Assembly (NCBI GenBank): GCA_030431455.1
Contig: JAUIJE010000001.1
Location: 682,001-746,000 of the forward strand
Direction of reading: 5' to 3'
Length of the DNA: 64,000 bases
Source: a bacterium
GTDB lineage: Bacteria > Myxococcota > UBA727 > JAUIJE01
Shown here: piece by piece, positions 34,940-43,590 of the stretch
Layout: each line of letters starts with the position of its first letter
Position numbering within the stretch: the stretch's first letter is position 1
Made by a program: the position numbers and the translations under genes
Notes under the pieces: model-generated
What the model saw: only the letters and a program-made list of their open reading frames with translations
Told to the model about the DNA's origin: nothing
The model's database searches: none

Positions 34940-36349
34940 ATGAGCCAGCCAGCCCCCGGAAAAGATGTCCTCGGCCCGGTGATCGAAAGCCGCGACCAAC
35001 TGCTCGCCTATTTTGCGTCGGGCGAAAAACCGCGCGAGCGCTTCCGCATCGGCACCGAGCACGAGAAGTTCGGCTTTGTGCGCGCGACCAAAAAGCCCAT
35101 CCAGTTCGACGGGCCCGCGGGCATCGAGGCCATCCTGCGCGGCATCCTCGACGACGAGGAGGACCGCGCGGCCCACGGTCCCTACACCCCCATCGAGGAG
35201 GACGGGCGCCTCATCGGCCTGACCCGCCAAGGGGCGTCTGTGACCCTCGAGCCCGGCGGCCAACTGGAGCTGTCCGGCGCCCCGCTCTCGACCATCTTCG
35301 AGACCTGCCAGGAGGTCGAGCACCACCTGCGGTTGCTCAAGCGGGTGTGTCTGCCCATGGGCGTGGGCTTCATCGGCATCGGCTACCACCCGACCGCGTC
35401 GTGGGACGACATGGCGAGCGTGCCCAAGTCCCGCTACGGCATCATGCGACGCTACATGCCCACCGTGGGCGGCCGCGGCCTCGACATGATGAAGCGCACC
35501 TGCACCGTCCAGGCGAACTTCGACTACGAGACCGAAGCGGACATGCGCGCGACGATGCAGACCTCGCTCAAGATTGCGCCGGTGGTCGCGGCGATTTTCG
35601 CCAACAGCCCGTTCGCCGACGGCGCGCTGTCCGGTCGCAAGACCGAGCGCAGCTTTGTCTGGACCGACACCGATCCCGATCGGTCGGGCTTCCCCGCGAC
35701 CTTCCTCGACGAGAACTTCTCGTACGAGAGCTACCTCGAGTACGTGCTCGACGTGCCGATGTATTTCATCCGGCGCGACGGCATCCACCACGACCACGCG
35801 GGCCAGTCGTTCCGCACGTTCATGACCGACGGCATCGACGGCATCCGCGCGACCATGCGCGACTTCGAGGACCACCTCACGGTGGCGTTCCCCGAGGTGC
35901 GGCTGAAAAAATACATCGAGGTCCGGTCCGCCGACTGCGGACCCTGGAGCCGCATCTGCGCTTTGCCGGCGTTTTACAAAGGCATTCTGTACGCGCCCGA
36001 CATCCGCGACGAGGCCAGCGCGGTGATGGGGGACGTGTCCGCCGACGAGCTCAAGGCGCTGCACCGGGACGTGTGCGCGCGCGGCTACCAAGCCGAGTTC
36101 CGGGGCCGCACGGTGCAGACCCTCGCCTGTCAGCTCCTCGACGCGGCCCGCCGCGGGCTTGATGCACAAGCATTGCCGGACGGGCGCAGCGAGGTGCTCT
36201 TCATCGAACGGCTCATCGACGAAGCCGAGCGGGGCGAGAGCTTCTCCGACGTGCTCGCCAAGCTGTACCAGAACCCGTGGCAGCGCTCGCTGGCCCCGTT
36301 GTGGGACCAGCTGGAGTTTTTCTCCGACGCGGCCGACGTGTTCCCCTAG
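34940..36349 (+). CDS. gshA: Glutamate-cysteine ligase, plant/proteobacterial type
   Basis: A 469-residue enzyme of the plant-type GCS family, catalysing ATP-dependent gamma-glutamylcysteine formation, the first step of glutathione synthesis. It has G-T-E-H-E-K-F-G near residue 38. The glutamate/metal-binding T-L-E-P-G-G-Q-L-E-L-S-G is near residue 102. G-I-G-Y-H-P and R-Y-x-x-M-x-x-Y-M-P follow, then the R-S-A-D-C-G-P-W motif. Length fits plant and alphaproteobacterial enzymes, not the 520-residue E. coli type. It stands opposite the EI24-gshB operon, giving a compact glutathione locus. Confidence 0.94.
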   Translation: MSQPAPGKDVLGPVIESRDQLLAYFASGEKPRERFRIGTEHEKFGFVRATKKPIQFDGPAGIEAILRGILDDEEDRAAHGPYTPIEEDGRLIGLTRQGASVTLEPGGQLELSGAPLSTIFETCQEVEHHLRLLKRVCLPMGVGFIGIGYHPTASWDDMASVPKSRYGIMRRYMPTVGGRGLDMMKRTCTVQANFDYETEADMRATMQTSLKIAPVVAAIFANSPFADGALSGRKTERSFVWTDTDPDRSGFPATFLDENFSYESYLEYVLDVPMYFIRRDGIHHDHAGQSFRTFMTDGIDGIRATMRDFEDHLTVAFPEVRLKKYIEVRSADCGPWSRICALPAFYKGILYAPDIRDEASAVMGDVSADELKALHRDVCARGYQAEFRGRTVQTLACQLLDAARRGLDAQALPDGRSEVLFIERLIDEAERGESFSDVLAKLYQNPWQRSLAPLWDQLEFFSDAADVFP

Positions 36350-36351
36350 GG

Positions 36352-36368
36352 GCGCCGACCCGCGGCGC
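36352..36368. terminator. Bidirectional terminator hairpin
   Basis: GCGCCG and CGGCGC form a perfect stem with an ACCCG loop in the 21-base gap between convergent gshA and the HTH protein gene. Confidence 0.5.
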
Positions 36369-36370
36369 GG

Positions 36371-37165
36371 TCACTTCTTTGGTTTCTTTTTGCGCTTGAG
36401 GCCCCACTCGCCGAGTTTGCGGCGGATGGTGTGCTCGGACAGGCCGGTCACCCGGGCCATCTCGCGGTTGGACATCGCCTCGTAGTTCTGGCGGATATAG
36501 GAGTTCGGGTCGTCGATGGGGTTGGCGTCGCCCGCGGGGGCGGGCGTGTCGGCCGCGGGCGCGGCGGCGGCGGCCTTCTTGCTCGCGCGTTTTTTGCGGG
36601 CGGGCTTTTTGGGCGCCGGGGCTTCGGCTTTTTGGGTCTCCGCGGGGGCGGGCACCTCGTCGCCGGAGGCGGCGGCGTCACCGGCGGGGGCTGCTTCCGC
36701 CCCCTCCTCGTCCTCGTCCTCGTCTTGGGCCACCAGGCCGATGTCCTCGAGCTCGTCCCGGACCTCGTCTTCGCTCAGCCCGAGCTGCTCGGCGAGCTCG
36801 GAAGGCTTCTTTTGTGAAGCAAAATCAGTGAGATAGCCCTCGAGGTCGAGCACCCCGTATTCGCGTTCGCCCCCCGAGAGGTAGGCGATGCGCAGGTAGC
36901 CGGGCACCGAGGCCTGGACCCGCCCAAACCGCCGGGATTCGCGGTCGTACAGCAGCGACGACACCGAGTACGTGATCGCGGGGTCGACGGGCCGGCTCTT
37001 GGCGCGCTTCACCGCTTCGGCGGCCTCGTCCACCAGCTGGCGGCGCCATTCCATCGCGGCATCGCCGCCATCGGACTTGTCCCCCGAATCCTCGCTGTCC
37101 TGAAAGGAGGAGGAGGAGTCATGGGCATTTTCCAGCTCTTCGAGCTGCTTGGAGTTAAAAATCAT
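36371..37165 (-). CDS. DNA-binding protein with Lys/Ala-rich linker and C-terminal HTH
   Basis: 264 residues. The first 40 are acidic and Ser-rich. Residues 60-150 form a compact domain with a predicted winged-helix-like end (E-L-A-E-Q-L-G-L-S-E-D-E-V). Residues 150-215 alternate acidic and Lys/Ala/Pro-rich, resembling histone-H1-like tails. The last 50 contain a clear helix-turn-helix (S-N-R-E-M-A-R-V-T-G-L-S-E-H-T-I-R-R-K-L) followed by a Lys run. A basic tail plus HTH points to sequence-specific or nucleoid DNA binding. The gene is divergent from rplS (186-base gap). Target unknown. Confidence 0.75.
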   Translation of the reverse strand: MIFNSKQLEELENAHDSSSSFQDSEDSGDKSDGGDAAMEWRRQLVDEAAEAVKRAKSRPVDPAITYSVSSLLYDRESRRFGRVQASVPGYLRIAYLSGGEREYGVLDLEGYLTDFASQKKPSELAEQLGLSEDEVRDELEDIGLVAQDEDEDEEGAEAAPAGDAAASGDEVPAPAETQKAEAPAPKKPARKKRASKKAAAAAPAADTPAPAGDANPIDDPNSYIRQNYEAMSNREMARVTGLSEHTIRRKLGEWGLKRKKKPKK

Positions 37166-37351
37166 GCAAAGGCCTCACTGGTGGGCACAAGTCCAACAAC
37201 ATCCAGGCGGTACCAGCGCCGGCGGGCAAGTCAAGGGGATTGACAACCCGGCGGTCGCTTGGTTCGTTGCGCGTTCACCGCGACGATGCAGGTCGTTCGA
37301 GACTGCGCATCCTCTCCGATTTGACGACCTTCGGGTCCGTGAGCAAGCAAA

Positions 37352-37726
37352 ATGGCCAACGTCATCGAGTCGATCGAAAAAGAATTTCTCCGCAGCGACC
37401 ACCCCGCGTTCCGCGCCGGCGACACCATCCGCGTGCACTTCCGCATTCGCGAGGGTGAAAAAGAGCGGGTGCAGGTGTTCGAAGGCGTCTGCATCGCCAA
37501 AAAAGGCGGCAGCCACCGCGAGACCATCACGGTGCGCAAAATCAGCTTCTCCCAAGGGGTGGAGCGGATTTTCCCGTTGAGCTCGCCCCGCATCGAGAAG
37601 ATCGAGGTCGTCCAGCGCGGTCGCGTGCGGCGCGCCAAGCTCTTCTACCTGCGCGCCCTGCGCGGCAAGAAAGCCCGCATCAAAGAGCGCGTCGACTACG
37701 GCAAAAAGAAAGCCGCCAAGAAGTAA
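37352..37726 (+). CDS. rplS: 50S ribosomal protein L19
   Basis: 124 residues matching L19 throughout: the opening I-E-x-[12 protein letters not shown], the G-V-C-I-A-x-K-G-G-S core, [14 protein letters not shown], and R-x-x-L-F-Y-L-R. L19 sits at the 30S/50S interface. A Lys-rich tail extends it slightly. Its usual partners rpsP, rimM and trmD are not upstream; instead there is a divergent HTH gene. Downstream come an ATPase-like gene, rnhB, yraN and rsmI. No strong Shine-Dalgarno is seen before the ATG. Confidence 0.97.
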   Translation: MANVIESIEKEFLRSDHPAFRAGDTIRVHFRIREGEKERVQVFEGVCIAKKGGSHRETITVRKISFSQGVERIFPLSSPRIEKIEVVQRGRVRRAKLFYLRALRGKKARIKERVDYGKKKAAKK

Positions 37727-37785
37727 GCCCTCCCGGGCGTCCCAACGCGGCACGCGCGGCCTGACATGGCGTAAGCTCCTCCACC

Positions 37786-39801
37786 ATGGAGTTGGTGGAG
37801 TTGGCCATCGAGGGGTTGCGCGGCTTTCCGACCGCTTGGCGGGCCGAATTTGGGCCTGCCCTCAATCTCGTCGGGCCCGTCGACGGCCGCCACACGGTGG
37901 TGGTCCGGGCCCTGCGGGATTTGTTGTACCCGCAATCCAACGAATCGGCCCTGGAGCGGTTGGTCGACGAAGCCCAGCCACACAGCCGCATTGCGGTGTG
38001 TATGGTCGGCCGCGACGGGCAGACCTACCGCATCATCCGGGACTTGCGCACCGGCCGGGTCTCGGCGCTGAAGAAGGGGCAGGGGGGCTACACCCCGCTG
38101 TGCGACACCCCCGCGCAGGTGGCCCAGATGGTCACCGCCCAGATGGGCTTTCCCCAAGAGGACGTGTTCTTGAGCCTGCTCGTGACCCGGGCCGGGGACC
38201 TGCCGTCGCGCCGCCACGACGAAGAGCGGGCCGCGTCCACCCCGGCGGCCGAGGACGTCGCGGACGAACCCGTGGGGGGCGGGGACAGCTGGAACCGGCC
38301 GCTCCCGCCGGGCTTTTCCGAGGACAACGACGCGGGCCGGTACGACCACCTCGACGCCGGCGCCAAGCGCGAGAAGCTGGCCGAGCTGAAAAAACGCCTC
38401 GGGGGCTTTGAGCGCATGAAGGCGCTCGAGTTCGAGATCGATGGGCTGCAGAAGACCGCCTTTGCCCTCGACGAGACCCTGCGACCGGTCGACCACCTGC
38501 GGATGCAGCTGAACCAAGCCAAGGAGCAAGTGTCGCGCATGCGCGACCTGGGCGACGTGCCCGAGGACCTGCCGCTGCGCTATGACCAGATTCGCCAAGC
38601 CCGGCAACAGTTCGACGAAAAGCGCCGGGAGCTCGCGGCCCAAAAGGACAAGCTCAACGCCCAGCTCGCGCGCATGGTGCAGGACGCGCGCACGATTTGG
38701 CAGGTCGTGCAGGCCGCGGCGAAGAGCCCGTTGGTGATCTACGGGGTGTTGGGCGCGGTGGCGGCCATCGCCCTGGGCGTGATCGGGTTGTTCGGGCCCG
38801 AGCCGCTGCGGTACGTGGCCATGCTCGACGTGGTGGGGTTCGCGGTGGCCACCTTCGGCGCGTGGCGGCTCATCGACGAGGCCCAGTTCGCCCGGCGCCT
38901 CAAGGTGCGGGTCGAGGGCATCGAAAAGGCTGAAGCCAAAGAGAACCAACGCCTCGAGCTCGACGAGAAAGCCTGGTCCGGTCTGCTCAAGCGGCTGACC
39001 GCCACCGAGGACGACATCGACCACCTCGCCGACGAAATGCGTCTGTATCGCCAGGCCATGCACGCGGTGCGCTCGGCCCAGGCCGCGCTCGACGAGGCCA
39101 TTCGCCCCGACGAGCTCGAGGTCAAAGAGGCCGAACGCGACCGGGTCAGCGCCGAGATCAAACGCAAAGAGGACGAGCTGTACGCGCTCGGCGGGGGCTT
39201 TGTCGGCAACAAAGAAGACCTGCTCGCGCAGGTGCAAGAGCTCGAGGACGACCTCGCGGGCCGGACGCCGGTGAAGAAGGCCGCGCCCCCCCCCACCCCG
39301 GAGCCGTCGGGCCCGACCCCGGCCGCGCCCGGGGGCGCCACCGTGGTCTCCCCTCACGTGGTCGAGGCCCTGGTCGACCATGCCAGTGACATTTTCCTGT
39401 GCGACACCGACGGGGTGGTGACCATGATCCGCGCCCGGGCGTCGCAGATCTTGGCGTTCTTCGCCGACGGCCGGTTCAGCCAAATGTCATTTACCGCGAC
39501 CGGTGCGCCCGAGGTGCTCGACGCCGCGTCGGGACGCGCCGTGGCCTACGCCAACCTGCCCCCGGGGGATCGGGACCTGGTGTACCTCGCGCTCAAGATC
39601 GCGATCCTCGAGGCCGCGGTGAAGCGGGCGCGGCTGCCGGTGATCTGGGAGCAGGCGTTCGAGGCGTTCATGCCCCAAAAAGATCCCGCCCTGGCCAAGC
39701 TCGTGGCCTACCTTGCATCCAGCGCTCAGGTGGTGATGATGACCACCCGGAAGGCGCTGCTGGGTTTGCCCGCGCAAGCGCATCGATTGCCGGCCGGATA
39801 A
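37786..39801 (+). CDS. SMC/YhaN-like membrane ATPase with degenerate nucleotide site
   Basis: 671 residues. The N-terminal beta strand (M-E-L-V-E-L-A-I-E-G-L-R-G-F) is typical of RecF/SMC/YhaN ATPases. Where the P-loop G-x-x-G-x-G-K-S should be, it has L-V-G-P-V-D-G-R-H-T, which lacks the Lys. Long charged coiled-coil segments (about 190-300 and 370-480) flank two membrane helices (about 310-360). Near the end come an ABC-like signature, L-P-P-G-D-R-D-L-V-Y-L-A-L, and a Walker B-like strand without the Asp-Glu pair. It looks like a pseudo-ATPase anchored in the membrane. It sits between rplS and rnhB, where such a gene is not usual. Function unknown. Confidence 0.8.
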   Translation: MELVELAIEGLRGFPTAWRAEFGPALNLVGPVDGRHTVVVRALRDLLYPQSNESALERLVDEAQPHSRIAVCMVGRDGQTYRIIRDLRTGRVSALKKGQGGYTPLCDTPAQVAQMVTAQMGFPQEDVFLSLLVTRAGDLPSRRHDEERAASTPAAEDVADEPVGGGDSWNRPLPPGFSEDNDAGRYDHLDAGAKREKLAELKKRLGGFERMKALEFEIDGLQKTAFALDETLRPVDHLRMQLNQAKEQVSRMRDLGDVPEDLPLRYDQIRQARQQFDEKRRELAAQKDKLNAQLARMVQDARTIWQVVQAAAKSPLVIYGVLGAVAAIALGVIGLFGPEPLRYVAMLDVVGFAVATFGAWRLIDEAQFARRLKVRVEGIEKAEAKENQRLELDEKAWSGLLKRLTATEDDIDHLADEMRLYRQAMHAVRSAQAALDEAIRPDELEVKEAERDRVSAEIKRKEDELYALGGGFVGNKEDLLAQVQELEDDLAGRTPVKKAAPPPTPEPSGPTPAAPGGATVVSPHVVEALVDHASDIFLCDTDGVVTMIRARASQILAFFADGRFSQMSFTATGAPEVLDAASGRAVAYANLPPGDRDLVYLALKIAILEAAVKRARLPVIWEQAFEAFMPQKDPALAKLVAYLASSAQVVMMTTRKALLGLPAQAHRLPAG

Positions 39802-39828
39802 CAGTACGTGCGCAAGGAGCGAGCGACG

Positions 39829-40452
39829 ATGATGGACCCGGCGACCGAACTTTTTCAGGAGGTGGGCATCACCTGCGGGCTCGACGAGGTGGGGCGCGGC
39901 CCGCTGGCCGGCCCGGTGGTGGCCGCCTGCGTGGTGTTGGACGAGACCCGGCCCATTCCGGGGCTGGACGACTCCAAAAAGCTCACCGCGAAAAAGCGCG
40001 AGGAGCTGTCGCAGTACATCTTCGGCGAGGCCCGCGCGGTGGGCATCGGGGTGGTCGAGCCCGACCAGATCGACCAGCTCAACATCTTGCGGGCGTCCCT
40101 GTACGCGATGGAGCTCGCGTTCGAGCAGTGCGAGCGCAACCTCGGCGAGCGCATCTTCGGCGCGGTGGTCGACGGCAACCAGACCGCGCCGCTCCCCGGC
40201 CGGGTCACCCAACGCACGGTGGTGGGCGGCGATGGGCAGAGCCTGCCGATCATGGCCGCGAGCATCGTGGCCAAGGTGTTTCGCGACGAGCGCATGGTGG
40301 TCGAGGCCGAGCGCTACCCGATGTACGGCTTCGAGCGGCACAAAGGCTACGGGACCGCGTTTCACCTCGCGGCCCTCGACCAGCACGGGCCGTGTCCGCT
40401 GCACCGCCGGAGTTTTGCCCCCGTGGCCCAGGCCGCGCTGAGGCTGTTTTGA
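39829..40452 (+). CDS. rnhB: Ribonuclease HII
   Basis: 207 residues. Removes ribonucleotides from DNA and RNA in RNA-DNA hybrids. Catalytic acids: Asp19 and Glu20 in G-L-D-E-V-G-R-G, then Asp in A-V-V-D-G-N. The family K-L-T-A-K-K-R-E-E-L and S-I-V-A-K-V-x-R-D motifs are present. ATG 39829 has AAGGAG nine bases upstream; a GTG at 39808 would add seven residues. The TGA overlaps the TTG of yraN. The rplS/rnhB/yraN order is the ancestral one in proteobacteria. Confidence 0.96.
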   Translation: MMDPATELFQEVGITCGLDEVGRGPLAGPVVAACVVLDETRPIPGLDDSKKLTAKKREELSQYIFGEARAVGIGVVEPDQIDQLNILRASLYAMELAFEQCERNLGERIFGAVVDGNQTAPLPGRVTQRTVVGGDGQSLPIMAASIVAKVFRDERMVVEAERYPMYGFERHKGYGTAFHLAALDQHGPCPLHRRSFAPVAQAALRLF

Positions 40453-40823
40453 CCGCGAAGCAAGGCGGGCCGAGCCGGGCCGAGATCGGGCGACGGGCCG
40501 AGTGCCGTGCAGTGGCATTTTTGAAAGCCCACGGCTACCGGGTGGTGGCCGAGCGCGTCCGCCGCGGCCCGGTGGAGATCGATGTGCTCGCCTACGACGG
40601 GGACGTGCTTTGTTTTGTCGAGGTCCGGGCCCGCAAGAGCGCCCGGTACGGCACCGCTGCGCGCACGGTGACGCGCACCAAGCAGCAGCGCTTGATTCGC
40701 TGCGCGTCCCAGATCGTGGCCGAGATGCAGCCCCCGCCGCGGTGCCGGTTCGACGTGGTGGGCATCGACGGCGACCAAGCCCCGGCCCTGATCAAAAACG
40801 CGTTCTCCGCTTGGGTGCGCTGA
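40449..40823 (+). CDS. yraN: YraN-family (UPF0102) putative endonuclease
   Basis: 124 residues from TTG 40449, overlapping the rnhB stop as TTGA. It is a restriction-endonuclease-like fold: an N-terminal Glu in R-R-A-E, then the E-I-D-V-L-A...F-V-E-V-R-x-R-K catalytic core (E-x-D and E-x-K-like, with Arg in place of Lys). The protein is widely conserved beside rnhB, often assumed to be a Holliday-junction-like nuclease, but its real role is unsettled. It is followed by rsmI one base later. Confidence 0.9.
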   Translation: MTAKQGGPSRAEIGRRAECRAVAFLKAHGYRVVAERVRRGPVEIDVLAYDGDVLCFVEVRARKSARYGTAARTVTRTKQQRLIRCASQIVAEMQPPPRCRFDVVGIDGDQAPALIKNAFSAWVR

Positions 40824-40824
40824 G

Positions 40825-41658
40825 ATGGCGAGCACCTTCCAGGTGGTGTGCACGCCGATCGGCAACCTCTCGGACCTGACCCCCCGGGGCAAACAGGCGT
40901 TGGCCGAGGCGGATGTGGTGCTGTGCGAGGACACCCGCAAGAGCGCGCCGCTGGTCGCCTTCGCGGGCGGGCAGGGCAAGCTTGTCAGCTGTCACCAGCA
41001 CAATGAGCTGCAGCGGGTCGACGTGGTCAAAGAACGCCTCGATCGGGGGGACAAGGTGTGTCTCATCACCGACGCCGGCGCGCCCGCGGTGAGCGATCCC
41101 GGGGGCCGGCTCCTCGAGGCGGTGCTCGACGCGGGCTTCGCCGTCGAGGTGCTGCCCGGCCCGAGCGCGATCACCGCGGTGCTGATGGGCGCGGCGATGA
41201 ACACCCACCCGTTTTCGTTCGTGGGGTTTTTGCCTCGACGCAAAAGCGCCCGGGAGCGTCTGCTGCGCGCGGTGGCGGAGACGGGCTTCGCCCTCGTGGC
41301 GTTCGAGGCCCCCGGGCGGGTGCCCGCCACCCTCGAGGACCTGCACGCGGTGTTCGGCCCGCGCCGGGTGGTGGTGGGGCGCGAGCTGACCAAACACTAC
41401 GAGACCTTTCACCGCGGGACCCTGGGCGGGCCCTTGTCCCCCCCGCTGGTCGAGAAGGGCGAGTTCGTGATCGTGGTCGAGGCCGGGGCCCAAGAGCGCG
41501 CGGTGGTGGACGATCCCGACGAGGCCGCGCGGGTCCTGCTCGAGGACGACTCGCTCAAGCCCAAGGCCCGGGCCAAACAGCTCGCGGAGTTGACGGGTCT
41601 GTCGGTGGGTGATGCCTATGCATTGTTAGAGCGCATTCGCGCAGAGGGGGCGAGATGA
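40825..41658 (+). CDS. rsmI: 16S rRNA (cytidine-1402-2'-O)-methyltransferase
   Basis: A 277-residue tetrapyrrole-methylase-fold enzyme. Key motifs: the opening C-T-P-I-G-N-L-S-D-L-T-P-R, the E-D-T-R-K segment, the SAM loop D-A-G-A-P-A-V-S-D-P-G, and the P-G-P-S-A motif. It methylates the ribose of C1402 in the ribosomal P site with SAM. The C-terminal helix region (K-A-R-A-K-Q-L-A-E-L) is typical. Its TGA overlaps the next ATG. It closes the ribosome/nuclease operon that begins with rplS. Confidence 0.95.
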   Translation: MASTFQVVCTPIGNLSDLTPRGKQALAEADVVLCEDTRKSAPLVAFAGGQGKLVSCHQHNELQRVDVVKERLDRGDKVCLITDAGAPAVSDPGGRLLEAVLDAGFAVEVLPGPSAITAVLMGAAMNTHPFSFVGFLPRRKSARERLLRAVAETGFALVAFEAPGRVPATLEDLHAVFGPRRVVVGRELTKHYETFHRGTLGGPLSPPLVEKGEFVIVVEAGAQERAVVDDPDEAARVLLEDDSLKPKARAKQLAELTGLSVGDAYALLERIRAEGAR

Positions 41659-41927
41659 GCGACGGCTTGGCGGAGATTCAGTCCCATCTGTTGGCCGCGG
41701 CCCTGCGCCTGGTGGCCCTCGAGGCCGACCACGGGGGAACGCCGGTGGACACCACCCCGGATGACGACGAGGAGTTCGCGGGGGCCACCGCGTTGATGCG
41801 GTTTTTGGCCCAGAAGCGCACGAAGATTCCCGCCCCGGTCGAGGCGCAGAGTCTGGCCAAGGTGATCCTGGCCGCGCTGTCGGCGGCGGATGAGCTGGGG
41901 GATGCGATCGAGATGGGGCCTTCTTAG
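41655..41927 (+). CDS. Small helical protein of unknown function
   Basis: 90 residues, ATG overlapping the rsmI stop (ATGA), so co-translated. Two Ala/Leu-rich helices flank an acidic loop (T-P-D-D-D-E-E). No Cys, no signal peptide, no known domain. It ends directly at the first GGTTCC repeat array. It may be a lineage-specific gene at the operon end. Confidence 0.6.
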   Translation: MSDGLAEIQSHLLAAALRLVALEADHGGTPVDTTPDDDEEFAGATALMRFLAQKRTKIPAPVEAQSLAKVILAALSAADELGDAIEMGPS

Positions 41928-41928
41928 T

Positions 41929-42070
41929 TTTCCGGTTCCGGTTCCGGTTGCGGTTCCGGGTCCGCGTTCGGACGTCGGGTTCCGATGTCTGAGTCGGATG
42001 TCCGAATCTGATGTCCGAATCTGAGCTCCGACCTCGGGTTCCGGTTCCGGATGCGGACCCGGTTCTGGAT
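41929..42070. repeat. GGTTCC/CCGAATCTGA repeat array A
   Basis: After the small gene's stop comes a run built from GGTTCC hexamers and longer units such as GTCCGAATCTGA. It is non-coding in every sensible frame (frames read as Arg-Asn or Pro-Glu runs). It shares a perfect 78-bp segment with array B. Only about 45 bases separate it from the next start codon. Confidence 0.85.
41988..42065 (+). repeat. 78-bp perfect direct repeat, copy 1
   Basis: The 78 bases from TCTGAGTCGG to GACCCGGTTC recur without a mismatch at 43371-43448, in the same orientation, 1383 bp away. Between the copies lies one complete gene. This identity in non-coding DNA implies recent duplication or ongoing homogenisation. 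Confidence 0.93.
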
Positions 42071-42112
42071 GTCGGCGTCAGGCCCCGTGTCGAGCTCCGC
42101 GGCGGACCGCGA

Positions 42113-42118
42113 TACAAT
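42113..42118 (+). promoter_or_regulatory. -10-like TACAAT box
   Basis: TACAAT overlaps the first annotated ATG (42117) and lies seven bases before an in-frame GTG at 42126. The spacing favours a leaderless start at 42126. Confidence 0.35.
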
Positions 42119-43241
42119 GCTCAGGGTGCGTGCTTTCCCCTTCGCTTGGGCCGTCGTGCTCTCCGCCGTGAGCGGTGCGTGTGCGCCCGTTTGCGAACAA
42201 GGCGCGCACGCGCCGCAAGAGTACTGCGTGACGCCGCGGTTCAAGGCCGCGCTTCCGACCACCACGCGCTACAGCACGGCGGATCTGGGCAACGGGACCT
42301 GGCTCGCAGCGGGTGATCAGCACATCAGCGTGTTTGGCCCCGGCGAGGCGGTGCAAGTGCGGGAGCGCGGTTGGCGGTCTTTGTCGCCATTGCTTCTCCC
42401 GCTCGGCGACCGGAGGGTCCTGTTGCTGGGGGGACAGGACCCGAATGATGGCTGGTCGGGGGACTGCCTGCCCCAGGCGTCCCTCGTCGACGACAGCGGC
42501 GCTGAGGTGGCGTTGGACGGCGTCTGGCCCGCCCTGGGAGCGGGCGCGACATTCACAGCGCACGGGCCAGGCGGGGCTCGGTTTGTCGATGGCGGCCTGT
42601 GCAGCCGAGTGCGGAACCAGGGCTGGGGACAGATGACATTCCATGCGTTCGACGCCGACGCGCTGACGTTCAAAGACCTGGCGCCGTTGCCGAACGAGAA
42701 GTCGGCCGAATGTTTGGTCGAGGACCCGGCGCGTGACCGCGTGCTGTCCTTCGGATCGGACTTGACCCTCCGGCGTTCGGTGCTGGCGTACTCGATCGCC
42801 GCCGACGAGTGGACGTCGTTGCCAGATGCGCCCGTGACGTTGGCGGCGCCGACGTGCTTTTGGATCGACGACCGCCGCGTGCTTGTGGCCCAGCGCCGGC
42901 ACGACGACGTCCGCGACCCCTTGGTGTGGACGTATGCACCGGACACCGGCGAATGGAGGGCCGTGTCGAGCTTGACCTTCCCCCAGCGCGGCTTTCAGCA
43001 CATGCGCGTCTCGCCGTGGGAAGGAACCCGGGTTCTTGCGCTGTCGGTTGTGCGGCACGGAGATCAAGGGTCGTCGGATCTGCATGTGTCCCTGGCCGAC
43101 GCGGCGACCGATGTGCTCATTTTTGCCGTGGACCTCGACCTCGAGGACATCGACCTGAACTCCTTGCATCGGGTGGCGGGCGGTGTTGACGTGGTCCTGG
43201 CAGACAATCGGGTGTTGCATCTCGATGTCGACGAACTCTGA
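42117..43241 (+). CDS. Exported beta-propeller-like (kelch-type) protein
   Basis: 374 residues from ATG 42117, or 371 from the in-frame GTG 42126, which better fits the promoter. The signal peptide ends around S-G-A-C, an imperfect lipobox. The rest has repeated blades with W-x-x-L and R-V-L-x-L-G-G patterns, as in kelch/galactose-oxidase propellers (for example R-R-V-L-L-L-G-G and W-R-A-V-S-S-L). It is probably a surface or periplasmic binding protein. It is bracketed by repeat arrays A and B. Its codon use looks less GC-extreme than that of neighbours, which hints at horizontal origin. Confidence 0.7.
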   Translation: MLRVRAFPFAWAVVLSAVSGACAPVCEQGAHAPQEYCVTPRFKAALPTTTRYSTADLGNGTWLAAGDQHISVFGPGEAVQVRERGWRSLSPLLLPLGDRRVLLLGGQDPNDGWSGDCLPQASLVDDSGAEVALDGVWPALGAGATFTAHGPGGARFVDGGLCSRVRNQGWGQMTFHAFDADALTFKDLAPLPNEKSAECLVEDPARDRVLSFGSDLTLRRSVLAYSIAADEWTSLPDAPVTLAAPTCFWIDDRRVLVAQRRHDDVRDPLVWTYAPDTGEWRAVSSLTFPQRGFQHMRVSPWEGTRVLALSVVRHGDQGSSDLHVSLADAATDVLIFAVDLDLEDIDLNSLHRVAGGVDVVLADNRVLHLDVDEL

Positions 43242-43242
43242 T

Positions 43243-43590
43243 TTCGGTTCTGCGTTCCGACGTCGGATTCCGATCTCTGAGTCGGAGGTCCGAATCTGAG
43301 CTCCGACCTCGGGTTCCGGTTCCGGATGCGGACCCGGTTCCGGATGCGGTTCCGACGTCGGGTTCCGGTTTCTGAGTCGGATGTCCGAATCTGATGTCCG
43401 AATCTGAGCTCCGACCTCGGGTTCCGGTTCCGGATGCGGACCCGGTTCCGGACCCGGATCCGGATGCGGACCCGGTTCCGGATGCGGTTCCGGGTCCGCG
43501 TTCCGACGTCGGATTCCGACTTCTGAATCTGATGTCCGAATCTGAGCCCCGACCTCGGGTTCCGGCCTCGGGTGCGGTTCCGACGTCGGC
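43243..43590. repeat. Repeat array B between two genes
   Basis: This gene-free stretch of almost 350 bases is filled by higher-order units of roughly 80-110 bases. They are made of GTCCGAATCTGAGCTCCGAC, CTCGGGTTCCGG and GGATGCGGACCCGGTTCCGG blocks. Blocks recur three to four times with small differences. No ORF, hairpin terminator or CRISPR-like spacer pattern is seen. The array ends at the stop of the DUF3500 gene. Confidence 0.88.
43371..43448 (+). repeat. 78-bp perfect direct repeat, copy 2
   Basis: Identical to 41988-42065 at every base, same orientation, within array B. Confidence 0.93.

Noticed and set aside
43243-43590. CRISPR array
   Set aside because: Units vary in length and share sequence throughout; there are no constant repeats with unique spacers and no cas genes.
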